Source of the DNA: Paenibacillus sp. sptzw28
GTDB taxonomy: Bacteria; Bacillota; Bacilli; Paenibacillales; Paenibacillaceae
DNA length: 64,000 bases
NCBI RefSeq assembly: GCF_019550795.1
Contig: NZ_CP080545.1
Coordinates: 4,250,001 to 4,314,000, forward strand
Direction: 5' to 3'
In this document: piece by piece, positions 63,095 through 64,000 of the stretch
How the letters are laid out: each line of letters begins with the position of its first letter
Numbering within the stretch: position 1 is the stretch's first letter
Translations under genes and position numbers: made by a program
Notes under the pieces: model-generated
Told to the model about the DNA's origin: nothing
Seen by the model: only the letters and a program-made list of their open reading frames with translations
Databases searched by the model: none

Positions 63095-64000
63095 TCAGTC
63101 TGGTCTTTCTTCAGGTTTCGACTCTCCTGCCGGCACGGTTACCGGCATTGCCTGCGATAATTTGACACGCTTCTTGCGGTAAACGATATATGCCGGTGTT
63201 CCAACCGCGAGCAGAAGCACGAGAATCGGCAGCGCACCCGCAGCAACAACCACTACACCCTGAACAAATTCATAGATAAACGTCGAGCTTGCTTTCATTG
63301 CATTCAGCGTGCGTTCCAGAAAAGCCGTTTTCTCTTTGGCGGCTGATGAGGTTAAACCCGTTATCTGATATAACCTCAGTTCAATTGTAGAGAAGGCGAC
63401 ATTTTGATCCAGGTAACGCATTCTGCCTTTGATTTGTTCAATCTCCATTTGCACGTCGCCGAGCTGGTTGGAGAACTTAAGAAGATCGTCCGCACGCGTG
63501 GCTTTATCCATAAACGCGAGCAGCCGCGCCTCCACAACCTTACGCGCTTTAAGCCGTGAATCCAAATCCACATATTCCTCCGTCACATCCGTGCCCTTCA
63601 TGCTTCTCTCGAACTGCGTATGCTTAAGCTTCTCCAATTGGCCCAGAAACGTTTGAAAGCCGGACGCGGGTATTTTAATTGTATAAGTGCCTCCCAGCTC
63701 GCTCGCGGATTTCTGGTCGGAGAATTGTAGAATATAACCGCCTGACAAGTGTATAATGTTGTTCACCGATGTTTGCGCCTTGGAATAGTCGCTAACCTCC
63801 ATCGTGACATTGGCATGATAGATCAGCTTGCGACTGAAGCCGTCCGCATCCGCGCTTCCGGCATCGACACCACCGGTCTGAGCGGAAAATTCAAAATTAC
63901 CATCCGCTTTCGCACCTTCTGCAGCCGCTGCCGACTCCGAAGCCTTCACCTTACTCGTGGTACTCGCCGCATCGCTTACGGTAAAGCCGCTTGATTGGGC
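63095..64000 (-). CDS. DUF4349 membrane protein, C-terminal part
   Basis: The last 301 residues of a gene that starts beyond the window end; the frame is open to base 64000 (the first Met-like codon inside, at 63949, is a GTG without ribosome binding site). The segment carries a DUF4349 domain: KLIYHANVTMEVSDYSKAQT, then a paired helix with ERSMKGTDVTEEYVDLDSRL and KVVEARLLAFMDKATRADDL forming a coiled-coil hairpin, a membrane helix near the end (GALPILVLLLAVGTPAYIVY) and a short basic cytoplasmic tail. The family is lipoprotein-like and of unknown function; the lipobox, if any, is outside the window. Confidence 0.85.
   Translation of the reverse strand, partial: AQSSGFTVSDAASTTSKVKASESAAAAEGAKADGNFEFSAQTGGVDAGSADADGFSRKLIYHANVTMEVSDYSKAQTSVNNIIHLSGGYILQFSDQKSASELGGTYTIKIPASGFQTFLGQLEKLKHTQFERSMKGTDVTEEYVDLDSRLKARKVVEARLLAFMDKATRADDLLKFSNQLGDVQMEIEQIKGRMRYLDQNVAFSTIELRLYQITGLTSSAAKEKTAFLERTLNAMKASSTFIYEFVQGVVVVAAGALPILVLLLAVGTPAYIVYRKKRVKLSQAMPVTVPAGESKPEERPD

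Overview
The window comes from an endospore-forming, DAP-type Firmicute, most likely a member of the Paenibacillaceae (Paenibacillus, Cohnella or Thermobacillus group; genus not resolved). The reasons are the spoIIGA-sigE-sigG sporulation block downstream of ftsAZ, SpoVD and SpoVE in the division cluster, T-box and PyrR leader regulation, an SLH-domain protein, a meso-DAP type MurE and a moderately high GC content. Most genes lie on the minus strand. I saw no prophage, insertion sequence or CRISPR array.

Layout in + coordinates. 1-5100: the end of a metallo-beta-lactamase-fold gene, several small genes, a tRNA-Val, a secreted SLH protein, a radical SAM (SplB-like) protein, uracil-DNA glycosylase and a tRNA-fMet/Ile2/Leu cluster. 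5400-12700: a five-gene operon (read right to left) with an ABC ATPase, a lipoprotein adaptor, a 972-residue FtsX/MacB-type permease, a second ABC ATPase carrying an AbrB-like C-terminal domain, and a family-1 solute-binding lipoprotein. 12800-14600: a chemoreceptor gene broken by a frameshift. 14780-17700: an ABC-2 exporter operon behind a ykkC-family leader that resembles the ppGpp subtype. 18100-27220: the pyrimidine operon pyrR-pyrB-pyrC-carA-carB-pyrF-pyrE behind one PyrR attenuator. 27270-31400: dapL, rluD, lspA, a yteA-family gene and a DUF5665 gene.

31580-62560 is one long division, wall and sporulation region, read right to left: mraZ, rsmH, ftsL, pbpB, spoVD, murE, murF, mraY, murD, spoVE, murG, murB, murA, divIB, ftsA, ftsZ, spoIIGA, sigE, sigG, ylmC, pgeF, ylmE, sepF, ylmG, ylmH, divIVA, then ileS behind an isoleucine T-box. 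The mur and mraY genes make lipid II, SpoVE, PBP2B, SpoVD and MurG use it, FtsZ/FtsA/SepF/DivIB/FtsL/DivIVA build the divisome, and SpoIIGA/SigE/SigG switch the cell to sporulation. The mraY-murD gap holds an unusual array of tandem double-hairpin repeats. Upstream of mraZ are a divergent sigma-region-2-like mini-gene and the C-terminal part of a DUF4349 membrane protein that runs off the window.

The main candidates for new biology are the AbrB-tailed ABC ATPase in an operon that mixes exporter and importer parts, the ppGpp-type leader on an ABC-2 exporter, the repeat array between mraY and murD, and the orphan sigma-region-2-like gene next to mraZ.
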